Assembly: GCA_024279915.1 (NCBI GenBank)
Contig: JAJRRB010000048.1
Location: 1 to 47,388, forward strand
Length of the DNA: 47,388 nucleotides
Source: Deltaproteobacteria bacterium
Lineage (GTDB): Bacteria > Desulfobacterota > Desulfuromonadia > Desulfuromonadales > BM103
Direction: 5' to 3'
The number at the start of each line of letters is the position of its first letter. Positions within the stretch are counted from its first letter, which is position 1. The translations under genes and the position numbers were made by a program. This document shows, piece after piece, positions 35,034-43,239 of this stretch. Under the pieces are notes generated by a model. That model saw nothing but the letters and a program-made list of their open reading frames with translations, made no database searches and was not told where the DNA came from.

Positions 35034-35035
35034 AG

Positions 35036-35803
35036 TCACTTGGCAACAATAAAACTACTCGGATAACCATTACTTTCGATCTGCATCAGGGCATCATCGG
35101 CCAACACCATGGAAGTATAAAGACCGACACGAACCCGGTAAAACTTCTGACCATTCACCCAGCCTTCAACCACAGCCGAGCGGCCATACTGACTTTTGAG
35201 TTTATCTGCCAAACGATAGGCGTTCTCTTTAACCGTAAATGCACCGATCTGGACCATGAATGGACCAACATCGTAGCTGACCAGTTGTCGATATTGAGGT
35301 GTCGCTCCACTGCGAACTTCATCGCGGTAGCCTAGGGCTTCAATACGAACCGGCGCTGTACCAGGACCGACCACACCTAACTCCTTGGCTGCGGAATAAG
35401 AGAGATCAATAATCCTGCTCCTGACGAATGGACCGCGATCATTGACCCGCACCACCGTCGAACGGCCATTATCCAGATTGGTGACCTTAAGATGGACATT
35501 CATCGGCAATGTTTTATGTGCCGCTGTCATCGCATACATGTCGTAGGTTTCGCCATTGCTGGTCTTACGACCGTGGAATTTCTTACCGTACCAGCTGGCA
35601 AGACCCTTCTCGGAATAACCATCTGCGGAAGGTATCGGCTGATAACGTTCGCCGTTAATCTCATAAGCTCTTTGAGTCGGTTTCTTCTCAGTCTGAGAGG
35701 GTGCATCAGAGACTCTGACCTTATAGGTAGGGGTCGGAGTACTGCAAGCGGCAAGCAGTAGTATCAGTACGAAAAAAGAAAAGTCTTTAATAAATTTCAT
35801 CAT
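35036..35803 (-). CDS. rlpA: Septal ring lytic transglycosylase RlpA with SPOR domain
   Basis: 255 residues. A lipoprotein signal has its lipobox at residue 20 (LLAAC). After a linker comes the double-psi beta-barrel domain (about 65-155): GLASWYGKKFHGRKTSNGE, then AMTAAHKTLPMNVHLKVTN and VRVNDRGPFV. The catalytic Glu, His and Asp positions of RlpA are present. A C-terminal SPOR domain (about 180-255, PFMVQIGAFTVKENAYRLADKL) targets denuded glycan at division septa. RlpA cleaves stem-free peptidoglycan strands during daughter-cell separation. It follows the PfkB gene by 48 bp. Confidence 0.95.
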   Translation of the reverse strand: MMKFIKDFSFFVLILLLAACSTPTPTYKVRVSDAPSQTEKKPTQRAYEINGERYQPIPSADGYSEKGLASWYGKKFHGRKTSNGETYDMYAMTAAHKTLPMNVHLKVTNLDNGRSTVVRVNDRGPFVRSRIIDLSYSAAKELGVVGPGTAPVRIEALGYRDEVRSGATPQYRQLVSYDVGPFMVQIGAFTVKENAYRLADKLKSQYGRSAVVEGWVNGQKFYRVRVGLYTSMVLADDALMQIESNGYPSSFIVAK

Positions 35804-35851
35804 ATAGACATTGATAATAGAAGCAGGTTATTAAGTCAACAGGATCAATTC

Positions 35852-36772
35852 TCAGGTACTTTCATTTGTTTGATCACGCAGATAGTTCTCCACCTCTTGC
35901 AGTGCTGGAATCGCTGTCCTGCCACCCAAAGCACGGGTTTTGAGTGCAGCACAAGCAGAAGCAAAACGAACGGTTTGCGGCAGCGGCCAACCCTGCAACA
36001 AACCAAAGATATAACCACCATGGAAGACATCCCCACAACCGGTGGTATCAATGGCGTCAACCTTAAATGCTGGCTGACTAAAGGTCTGGCCGTCAGTGCT
36101 CCTGCTCAGACTCCCTGATTTGCCCAGGGTAATAGTGATTGCCTGCGCGCCATAGTCAGCCAACTGCTTCAGGGCCACTTCCAGATCATCATTAGTCTGA
36201 CGAGCGAATTTTTCACTCACGACCAGATGATCGATCAACGGCAGTAATCTTTCCATACCAGGGCGCAAGGTCCCGGCATCGAGCACAGTGATAACATCCA
36301 GGCTGCGGGCCATTTCTGCGGCAGCAATCGTCGCCTCAAGATGCAGACCATCCAGATGCAGAATGCGTATAGAATTGGAAAGTATGGCTTGGAATGACTT
36401 CGGCACAACAGGGGAAGCTGTGCCGCGATGCCAGAAGATATTGCGATGTCCATCATCATCGACAGAGATAAAGGCCACTTGACTGGAAGCGCCGGAAGAT
36501 TGCGCGAGGTAGGTGCAGTCAACGCCTTCATTCAGCAGTCCTTCTCTAATTTGCCTGCCGAACTCGTCATCGCCCACAGCACCAACCATTGTCACCGGCA
36601 CGCCCAACCGGGACAGGGTCACCAAAGCCGTGCCTACCGGTCCCCCACCCTGCACAAGAAGTGAGTTTAATTCGGCCTTCTGATCAAGTTCAGGATAGCT
36701 GCTTGTCTGCCCCAGAATATCCAGACAACATTGTCCAAATCCTATTACTTGCGGATTTATGGTGTCAGGCAT
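35852..36772 (-). CDS. PfkB (ribokinase) family carbohydrate kinase
   Basis: 306 residues. N-terminal GFGQCCLDILGQTSSYP is followed by GGGPVGTALVTLSRLG and AVGDDEFGRQIREGL, the first PfkB signature. DTTGCGDVFHGGYIFGLLQG near residue 240 is the second signature, with the catalytic Asp and anion hole. The substrate cannot be told from sequence; sugars or nucleosides are phosphorylated by relatives. It lies between the accA terminator and rlpA and probably has its own promoter. Confidence 0.9.
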   Translation of the reverse strand: MPDTINPQVIGFGQCCLDILGQTSSYPELDQKAELNSLLVQGGGPVGTALVTLSRLGVPVTMVGAVGDDEFGRQIREGLLNEGVDCTYLAQSSGASSQVAFISVDDDGHRNIFWHRGTASPVVPKSFQAILSNSIRILHLDGLHLEATIAAAEMARSLDVITVLDAGTLRPGMERLLPLIDHLVVSEKFARQTNDDLEVALKQLADYGAQAITITLGKSGSLSRSTDGQTFSQPAFKVDAIDTTGCGDVFHGGYIFGLLQGWPLPQTVRFASACAALKTRALGGRTAIPALQEVENYLRDQTNEST

Positions 36773-36818
36773 AGCTACTTATCCCACGTGCTTATACATC
36801 AATCTGGTGTAAAAACAG

Positions 36819-36850
36819 TAAGGGGGCAGAATACCAATTCTGCCCCCTTA
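36819..36850 (-). terminator. Intrinsic terminator after accA
   Basis: TAAGGGGGCAGAA and TTCTGCCCCCTTA form a 13-bp stem with a 6-nt loop. The minus strand then reads CTGTTTTTA. It lies about 32 bp beyond the accA stop. Confidence 0.85.
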
Positions 36851-36881
36851 GTTTCATATCTTACTGTCTCAACAAGTCGAA

Positions 36882-37835
36882 TTATTTTTCAATAACAGCC
36901 ATGGCACGGAATTTCTGGTAACGCTGCTCAACCAGTTCCTCGGCTGAAAGCTTCTTCAGTTCATCCAGATGCTTTTTGAGATATCCCTTCAAGGTTGCAG
37001 CTGCAGCAACATGGTCATTATGCGCGCCACCATCTGGTTCTGGGATAACATCATCGATAATCATTCCCAGAGCATCGATATCCATGGACGTCAGCTTGAG
37101 AGCTTCAGCGGCTTCAGGGCCACGGGCACCGTCGTTCCAGAGAATTGCGGCACAACCTTCCGGTGAGATGACTGCATAGACAGAGTATTGCATCATCATC
37201 ACCTTGTTGCCGACAGCAATCGCCAGAGCACCACCGGAACCACCTTCACCAGTAACGGTAACGATAATTGGTACGGTCAGGGCCGCCATCTCGCGTAGAT
37301 TACGGGCTATGGCCTCCGCCTGGCCGCGTTCCTCGGCACCAATACCAGGGAAAGCACCCGGCGTATCGACAAAGGTAAAGACTGGCAACCCAAACTGCTC
37401 AGCCATCTTCATAATACGTAAGGCCTTACGATAACCTTCCGGATTCGGCATACCAAAATTGCGATAAACCTTTTCCTTGGTATCACGACCCTTTTGGTGA
37501 CCGATGATCACGCACGGCTCACCATCCAGACGGGCAAAGCCACAGACCAATGCCGGATCATCGCGATAATTGCGGTCACCATGGACTTCAAACCAGTCGG
37601 TAAAAATATGTTTGATGTAATCGTGAGTGTGAGGTCGAGCCTGATGACGGGCTAGCTGGGTACGCTGCCAGCGGGTCAAGTTGGAGAAAATTTCATCACG
37701 TAACTTATTAGACTTCTTTTCCAACTTCTTGATATCAGAGGAGAAGTCAACACTATCTGTTGAATAGTCCCGAAGTTCCCTGATTTTCTGATCAAGCTCT
37801 ACCAGGGGTTTTTCAAAATCTAAAAAAAACTGCAT
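36882..37835 (-). CDS. accA: Acetyl-CoA carboxylase carboxyltransferase subunit alpha
   Basis: 317 residues, normal length. Signatures: [18 protein letters not shown] at the start, [28 protein letters not shown]-like [65 protein letters not shown] and [17 protein letters not shown]. With AccD it transfers CO2 from carboxybiotin to acetyl-CoA for fatty-acid synthesis. It follows dnaE by 41 bp, a common gene order, and has AGGAG before its ATG. Confidence 0.97.
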   Translation of the reverse strand: MQFFLDFEKPLVELDQKIRELRDYSTDSVDFSSDIKKLEKKSNKLRDEIFSNLTRWQRTQLARHQARPHTHDYIKHIFTDWFEVHGDRNYRDDPALVCGFARLDGEPCVIIGHQKGRDTKEKVYRNFGMPNPEGYRKALRIMKMAEQFGLPVFTFVDTPGAFPGIGAEERGQAEAIARNLREMAALTVPIIVTVTGEGGSGGALAIAVGNKVMMMQYSVYAVISPEGCAAILWNDGARGPEAAEALKLTSMDIDALGMIIDDVIPEPDGGAHNDHVAAAATLKGYLKKHLDELKKLSAEELVEQRYQKFRAMAVIEK

Positions 37836-37876
37836 TTACAGGCTCCTGTCAATTCGGCGGTGACCAGATCAAGTGG

Positions 37877-40800
37877 TCAAACGTATTCAAAAGTGACGAC
37901 ATTATAGCCGAACAACTTCTCGACGTCATCCATCATTTCATCACTGGCCTGAAGGCGTAGTGTATCGGGCAATGATATCACGGTTTCGCTACGATTGGGT
38001 ACAACCAGATGAATCAGTGCTTCGCACTCACCGCGATATCGCGTCATTATTTCTTTAAGAGAGCGCAGCTGTCGATCATCCAGGCCGGGAGACGTCAAAC
38101 GAAAGTGAACCAACTTAGTCATGCGCTGTTGAACATCCTTAAGAGCCAGCACCTCGTTAACCAGTATTTTACAAGCGTCTTCACCGACATCTACAGCACC
38201 TTTTACCAGTAGAGGCTCTTCGCTGTTCAGAAGATCAGCAGCCTGGGTGTAGATCTCCGGAAAAACCACCATCTCCACAAAACCGTTAAGATCTTCCAGA
38301 GTCACAAAAGCCATCCGATCACCTTTACGAGTGTTCAAAAGCTTAATACCGGTGACAATGCCACAGACACTGACTTCTTCCTTATCAGCGCGCTCAATCA
38401 GGCCAGCGGTATCACAGGTACTGAAGCGCTTGATAGCATCACTGTGTCGCGCCAGGGGATGCCCTGTAATATAAAAACCGAGTGATTCCTTCTCGTTGGT
38501 CAACAGAACATTTTCAGGCCATTCCTCGAGGTCCGGGAGTTGGCCGTATGCTTGCCCACTCTGAGTAACAATTTGATCTAGTCCAAAGAGGGACTCCTGT
38601 CCAGATTCTTTCTCGCGCTGGAGTTTCTGGCCATACTCCATCGCCTCTTCAAGCGCTGCCATAAATTGCGCACGTTTGCTCTGCAACGAATCTAAGGCAC
38701 CGCACTTGATTAACGCTTCGACAACGCGTTTGTTGACACGTCGCATGTCAACACGCTCACAGAAATTATGCAGGGATTCAAAAGGGCCTTCTGCCCGGGC
38801 TTCGACAATCGCCTCAACCGCTCCACCACCGATGCCTTTGACCGCCCCCAGCCCAAAACGGATATCCTTGGCATGAACGGTAAAATCGCAATTCGACTCG
38901 TTGATATCTGGTGGCAGAATCGCAATCTCCATGTTGCGGATTTCATTGATGTTTTTGATGACTTTGTCGGTGTTTTCCATGTCTTCGGTTAAGAGTGCAG
39001 CCATGAATTCCACCGGGTAGTGGGCTTTGAGATAAGCAGTCTGGTAGGCAATGTAAGCATATGCAGCCGAGGGGGATTTGTTGAAGCCGTATTCGGCAAA
39101 CTTTTCCATCTGGTCGAAAACCACTTCGGCCTTTTTGGTGTCCAGCTTGTTCTCTTTGGCACCGTTGAGAAAAAGTTTTTTCTGTTTGGCCATCTCCTCG
39201 GGCTTCTTCTTGCCCATGGCACGACGCAACAAGTCAGCACCACCGAGACTATAATTGCCTAGAACCTGCGCGATCTGCATGACCTGTTCCTGATAAACAA
39301 TGACCCCGTAGGTATCTTTCAGGAGCGGCTCAAGTTGCGGGAAGTCATAACCAAAAGTTTCAACACCATGCTTACGCTTGATGAAAGAGTCGACCATGCC
39401 CGAACCAAGTGGACCGGGCCGGTAGAGGGCCACCATTGCGATCAAATCTTCGAAACAGGTTGGTTTGAGTTTGATCAGGTACTCTTTCATCCCTGATGAC
39501 TCCAGCTGAAAAACACCGGTTGTCTCTCCACGACTGAGTAACTGATAGGAGATCTCATCATCGTCAGGGATCAGATCAAGATCAAAATCGGGATTCTTCC
39601 CTTCTCGAATCAATCGCACCGCATTGTCAATAACAGTCAGAGTCTTCAGACCGAGGAAGTCAAACTTGACCAGACCGATCTTCTCAACAAAACCCATATC
39701 AAACTGGGTCACCTGCCCCTTTGACTTGGGATCAACATAAAGTGGCAGATACTCGGTCAGTGGTTTGGGAGTCACCACAACACCTGCGGCATGAGTCGAA
39801 GCATGGCGTGTCAGACCTTCGAGCGAGAGGGCGACATCGAATAGTTTTTTGACCCGACTGTCCTTCTCGACCAACTCACGCAGACGCGGTTCCTGTCTCA
39901 GTGCATCTTTAAGCGTAACCTTCTTGCCGGTCGGGTTGGGAATCAGTTTGGCGATCGTATCGACTTCACCATAAGGCATCCCCATACCGCGTCCGACATC
40001 GCGGATAACCGCGCGAGCCATCATGGAACCAAAAGTGATGATCTGAGCGACGTTTTCCCTGCCATATTTATCCCGCACATAGTTGATGACATCTTCGCGA
40101 CCATTAATGCAGAAGTCGACGTCGATATCAGGCATGGAGACACGTTCCGGGTTGAGGAAACGTTCAAAGAGCAGATTATAGGGAATGGGGTCGATATCGG
40201 TGATTTTCAGGGCGTAGGCAACCAGACTTCCAGCGGCACTACCGCGTCCTGGTCCAACAGGGATATCGTGATCCTTGGCCCAATTGATGAAGTCGGCAAC
40301 AATCAGAAAGTAATCAGGAAAGCCCATCTGGTTGATGATGCCTAATTCCTCTTCAAGACGAGCCTTGTAGGCTTCAACATCTTCAGTAGAGAAGTCTGGA
40401 CGAAGCTTACGGATTTCGACAAAGCGTTCTTCAAGCCCTTCGTAAGAATCTTTTTCCAGAGCCTGAGCCGGAGTCAGGCCCTCTCCCAGCTCCAAGGTGG
40501 GGAAATGGTAGTTCTTGCCGGAGACATCGAGTTCCAGATTGCAGCGCTCGGCGATCTCTACTGTATTGCTGATGGCCTCAGGGACATGCTTGAACAGTTC
40601 CGCCATCTCATCGGGTGTTTTGACATAAAATTCTTCATTGGCAAAACGCATCCGGTTCGGATCGTCCATTGTCTTGCCGGTCTGAATGCAGAGCAATACT
40701 TCATGCGCGAAAGCATCGTTGCGCGTCAGGTAATGGCAATCGTTGGTCGCAACCAACGGCAGGCCGAGTTCCGTGCCGAGTTCGATCAAGCCTTTGTTGG

Positions 40801-41368
40801 CAACCTCCTGATCAGAAAGAAAGTTTTCCTGTAACTCAAGATAGAGACGATTGTTGTCGAAGATCTTGGACATTTCTATAACCCGCTGACGGGCATGGTC
40901 CATACGTCCACGGGTAATCAGGCTTGGGATTTCACCACCAAGACAAGCGGTGAGGGCAATTAAGCCTTCATTATGCTGGCTGAGAAGATCCCAGTCGATT
41001 CTGGGTTTATAATAGAATCCATCTTGGTAAGCCGTTGAAACCATACGACAGAGATTGCGGTAACCAGTACGATTTTTACAGAGCAAAATAAAGTGCCCTG
41101 ACGCATCGCTGGAGGATGCTGCTCCGCTCTTGGTGTGACGTGAACCAGAGGCAACATAAACTTCGCAGCCAATGATTGGCTTAACGCCTGCGGCATGGGC
41201 CTTGGAGTAAAATTCCAAAGCACCAAACATGTTGCCATGGTCACTAATCGCCATAGCAGGCATTCGATACTCTTTGGCCCGGTCTACCAGGTCACCGACG
41301 CGAATTGCACCATCAAGCAGGCTGTATTGGGTGTGAACATGCAAGTGAACAAAATTGGCGTGATGCAT
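37877..41368 (-). CDS. dnaE: DNA polymerase III alpha subunit
   Basis: 1163 residues, normal for DnaE1. The N-terminal PHP domain starts FVHLHVHTQYSLLDGAI and continues AISDHGNMFGALEFY. Palm motifs include GPGRGSAAGSLVAY and MPDIDVDFCINGREDVI with the catalytic Asp pair, and a later Asp in LVKFDFLGLKTLTVID. Then come VALYRPGPLGSGMVDSFI, GVIVYQEQVMQIAQ, FNKSPSAAYAYIAYQTAYLKAHYP and a helix-hairpin-helix. The OB domain contains VCGIVTGIKLLNTRKGDRMAFVTLED. It is the replicative polymerase. A promoter and two hairpins lie in its 200-bp upstream region (see findings). Confidence 0.98.
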   Translation of the reverse strand: MHHANFVHLHVHTQYSLLDGAIRVGDLVDRAKEYRMPAMAISDHGNMFGALEFYSKAHAAGVKPIIGCEVYVASGSRHTKSGAASSSDASGHFILLCKNRTGYRNLCRMVSTAYQDGFYYKPRIDWDLLSQHNEGLIALTACLGGEIPSLITRGRMDHARQRVIEMSKIFDNNRLYLELQENFLSDQEVANKGLIELGTELGLPLVATNDCHYLTRNDAFAHEVLLCIQTGKTMDDPNRMRFANEEFYVKTPDEMAELFKHVPEAISNTVEIAERCNLELDVSGKNYHFPTLELGEGLTPAQALEKDSYEGLEERFVEIRKLRPDFSTEDVEAYKARLEEELGIINQMGFPDYFLIVADFINWAKDHDIPVGPGRGSAAGSLVAYALKITDIDPIPYNLLFERFLNPERVSMPDIDVDFCINGREDVINYVRDKYGRENVAQIITFGSMMARAVIRDVGRGMGMPYGEVDTIAKLIPNPTGKKVTLKDALRQEPRLRELVEKDSRVKKLFDVALSLEGLTRHASTHAAGVVVTPKPLTEYLPLYVDPKSKGQVTQFDMGFVEKIGLVKFDFLGLKTLTVIDNAVRLIREGKNPDFDLDLIPDDDEISYQLLSRGETTGVFQLESSGMKEYLIKLKPTCFEDLIAMVALYRPGPLGSGMVDSFIKRKHGVETFGYDFPQLEPLLKDTYGVIVYQEQVMQIAQVLGNYSLGGADLLRRAMGKKKPEEMAKQKKLFLNGAKENKLDTKKAEVVFDQMEKFAEYGFNKSPSAAYAYIAYQTAYLKAHYPVEFMAALLTEDMENTDKVIKNINEIRNMEIAILPPDINESNCDFTVHAKDIRFGLGAVKGIGGGAVEAIVEARAEGPFESLHNFCERVDMRRVNKRVVEALIKCGALDSLQSKRAQFMAALEEAMEYGQKLQREKESGQESLFGLDQIVTQSGQAYGQLPDLEEWPENVLLTNEKESLGFYITGHPLARHSDAIKRFSTCDTAGLIERADKEEVSVCGIVTGIKLLNTRKGDRMAFVTLEDLNGFVEMVVFPEIYTQAADLLNSEEPLLVKGAVDVGEDACKILVNEVLALKDVQQRMTKLVHFRLTSPGLDDRQLRSLKEIMTRYRGECEALIHLVVPNRSETVISLPDTLRLQASDEMMDDVEKLFGYNVVTFEYV

Positions 41369-41470
41369 CTGTTAAAAAGTACCTTTAAGACAAGAGATGA
41401 AAAGGGGTTGCTCGAGAAAGAGCCTAATAATAACAGCACCTTGTCGCACGACAAGGTATAAATAAAACGA

Positions 41471-41505
41471 GAAAAACCGATGGGAAGCAGAGGGCGTTCC
41501 ATCGG
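41471..41505 (-). terminator. Hairpin terminator between maf and dnaE
   Basis: CCGATGG and CCATCGG (41477-41505) form the stem core and are followed on the minus strand by TTTTTCTCG. It may end maf transcription, but it also lies within the likely dnaE leader and could act as an attenuator. A second hairpin ACCTTGTC/GACAAGGT follows at 41438-41457. Confidence 0.65.
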
Positions 41506-41521
41506 CCTTTGACTCTTAAAG

Positions 41522-41551
41522 ATACTAGCACTGTCACCAGAAAAGGGTCAA
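41522..41551 (-). promoter_or_regulatory. Putative promoter upstream of dnaE
   Basis: TTGACC (41551-41546) and TAGTAT (41527-41522) with an 18-bp spacer on the minus strand, between the maf stop and the hairpin terminator. Transcripts would start near 41515 and meet the hairpin after about 10-40 nt before reaching dnaE at 41368. Confidence 0.45.
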
Positions 41552-41583
41552 GAATACTCAGGAGGTTTAATCAGAAGTTTTCT

Positions 41584-42165
41584 TCAAAGGACCTCGACAT
41601 CGAAATGACTTAACATGTTAACCAAGAGGATCAGCGGCAGACCGATCAGGCTGTTGTAATCATTACCAGCCATCTTCTCCATCAAAGCGATTCCCAAACC
41701 TTCGATCTTGAACGAACCTGCGCAATCAACCGGGTTCTCTTTAGCGACATAATGCTTGATCTGCTCTTCGGTCAGCTTCCGCATGGACACCGAGAAGGTA
41801 TCGAATTCTGTCAGGGTCTCACCACTGGCACTGTCATAGACAGCTAAACCTGTATAAAAGGTATGTTTACGCCCTTGCATTTCCAACAACTGCTCAATGG
41901 CCTTTTCTGGCGTTCCCGGCTTACCCAGGACACGGTGACGGGCATCAACGAAAACCTGATCAGAACCAATAATCAGGGCATTGTCATATTTCGTAGCAAT
42001 GCTTTTCGCCTTCTGCAACGCCTGATGCTTAACCAGCAGCTCTGCAGAGACGCTGGGATCCATCTTTTCCCTGTACAGCGGAGCCGCAACATGAAAATTC
42101 AGCTCAAGTTGACGCATTAATTGCAAGCGATAGGGACTGGTTGAAGCAAGGACCAAGGTGCGCAT
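41584..42165 (-). CDS. maf: Maf/YceF-type nucleotide pyrophosphatase
   Basis: 193 residues. LASTSPYRLQLMRQLELNF at the start and IIGSDQVFVDARHRVLGKPG match the YceF branch (SDQV rather than ADTVV). The C-terminal GSFKIEGLGIALMEKMAGNDYNSLIGLPLILL is also typical. YceF-type enzymes hydrolyse non-canonical nucleotides such as 7-methyl-GTP, releasing pyrophosphate, and so sanitise the nucleotide pool. The subfamily assignment comes from motifs only. Confidence 0.9.
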   Translation of the reverse strand: MRTLVLASTSPYRLQLMRQLELNFHVAAPLYREKMDPSVSAELLVKHQALQKAKSIATKYDNALIIGSDQVFVDARHRVLGKPGTPEKAIEQLLEMQGRKHTFYTGLAVYDSASGETLTEFDTFSVSMRKLTEEQIKHYVAKENPVDCAGSFKIEGLGIALMEKMAGNDYNSLIGLPLILLVNMLSHFDVEVL

Positions 42166-42230
42166 GAATACCTTCCAAGAATAGAATGTGTTGCACCCTT
42201 TTACCTCATCATGTCATCGCAATGCAATCA

Positions 42231-42596
42231 TCAGCTACCAATATTCCATAAAGGTAAAGATTCGGAAACAAACTCGCCAACGCAAGGTAGCGAATGTGTA
42301 TGCGGTTGACTGATACGAGGGTGAAAAATCGGCAATTCGCGAACCGAGTCAAGTAACGCCCGTTCCAGCAGATCAGAACGACATCGACTCATAAATTCAC
42401 GGAATCCCGAGCCACCGAGCCAAGCGTCCGCAAAGGTCACAGAATCATCACGACCAACTTCCACAAGAACTTCACCTTCATAACAACCGTCTCCGATCGT
42501 TCCTGAGATCCTCATTCCCCTTCCCTGACGCTCTGCAGAGTAAATATCAAAATAGATGGCGCTGCCGTTATCCTCTGTCGTTCCGATGTAGATCAT
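42231..42596 (-). CDS. Small hypothetical protein
   Basis: 121 residues; not recognised. It starts MIYIGTTEDNGSAIYFDIYS and has a beta-rich first half (MRISGTIGDGCYEGEVLVEV), a helical middle (FMSRCRSDLLERALLDSVREL) and a His/Pro/Ser-rich tail. There is no signal peptide or membrane segment. A perfect AAGGAGG ribosome binding site supports that it is a real gene. It lies between maf and the nitrate operon terminator on the same strand. Confidence 0.65.
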   Translation of the reverse strand: MIYIGTTEDNGSAIYFDIYSAERQGRGMRISGTIGDGCYEGEVLVEVGRDDSVTFADAWLGGSGFREFMSRCRSDLLERALLDSVRELPIFHPRISQPHTHSLPCVGEFVSESLPLWNIGS

Positions 42597-42699
42597 AATC
42601 GCCTCCTTGCTGGATTTGATTTTATCTTAACAGCACGAAAGACAGAATATGTCACACAGCCATTTTGACATTCTCTTCAGGCAAAACAAGATGCGGTAA

Positions 42700-42743
42700 G
42701 TTTAAAAATAAAGAGGAGCGCCGCCACTGCAGCACTCCTCTTT
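42700..42743 (-). terminator. Intrinsic terminator at the end of the nitrate operon
   Basis: AAAGAGGAG and CTCCTCTTT (42710-42743) form a 9-bp stem with a 16-nt loop that can pair further (TGC/GCG-type). The minus strand continues ATTTTTA. It lies 25 bp after the PAS gene stop and ends the nar transcript. Confidence 0.85.
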
Positions 42744-42767
42744 CTTCCAACTATGTTAGATTGAACG

Positions 42768-43208
42768 TTAGCCTTCTTTGCCAGCCTCAAACTCCGCCAA
42801 GCGATCACGCAACTCTTTTTCCTGCTGCCTTCTCTCAGTGATGTCACGCATGATAGCAGCAACACCGAGTGGCTTACCGTCATCATCCGACAACAGTACA
42901 ATTGAAAACTCAGTAGATAGACGCGATCCATCCTGATGCAAGGCAGGCACTGCCAACATCTCAGTTCCATAGCGTGTTTCACCTGTTGCCATGGTTTTGT
43001 GAAAACCATCCCAGTGACGCCCTCGAAGTTTTTCAGGGATAATCAGATCAAGAGATTGGCCAATCGCTTTCTCAGCTGAGCAACCGAAGATACGTTCAGC
43101 GCCCTTATTCCATAAGCGGATGATTCCTTCGCGATCGGCAAAGAGGATCGCATCTGGAGCCAGGGCCAAAATCTGTTGACTAAGAGATGTGTTGTCGAAA
43201 CTTGTCAT
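42768..43208 (-). CDS. Single-domain PAS protein
   Basis: 146 residues from ATG 43208, which has AAGGAC upstream; an earlier in-frame ATG at 43262 lies inside the preceding transporter gene. Residues about 10-125 are one PAS domain (ILALAPDAILFADREGIIRLWNKGAERIFG, then IIPEKLRGRHWDGFHKTMATGETRYG, then VAAIMRDITERR). A short coiled coil follows. There is no kinase, GGDEF or DNA-binding domain. Lone PAS proteins near narK genes are seen in other denitrifying or nitrate-reducing bacteria. It may sense redox or NO through a bound cofactor and act by contact with another protein; this is inference. It is the last gene of the nar operon. Confidence 0.85.
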   Translation of the reverse strand: MTSFDNTSLSQQILALAPDAILFADREGIIRLWNKGAERIFGCSAEKAIGQSLDLIIPEKLRGRHWDGFHKTMATGETRYGTEMLAVPALHQDGSRLSTEFSIVLLSDDDGKPLGVAAIMRDITERRQQEKELRDRLAEFEAGKEG

Positions 43209-43239
43209 ATTAAATGTCCTTGTTTTTCTGAATAATTCG

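Noticed and set aside
37501-37550. GGCAAAGCCAC word in accA as a GEMM riboswitch core
   Set aside because: It is in the coding sequence of a conserved protein and has no other riboswitch part.
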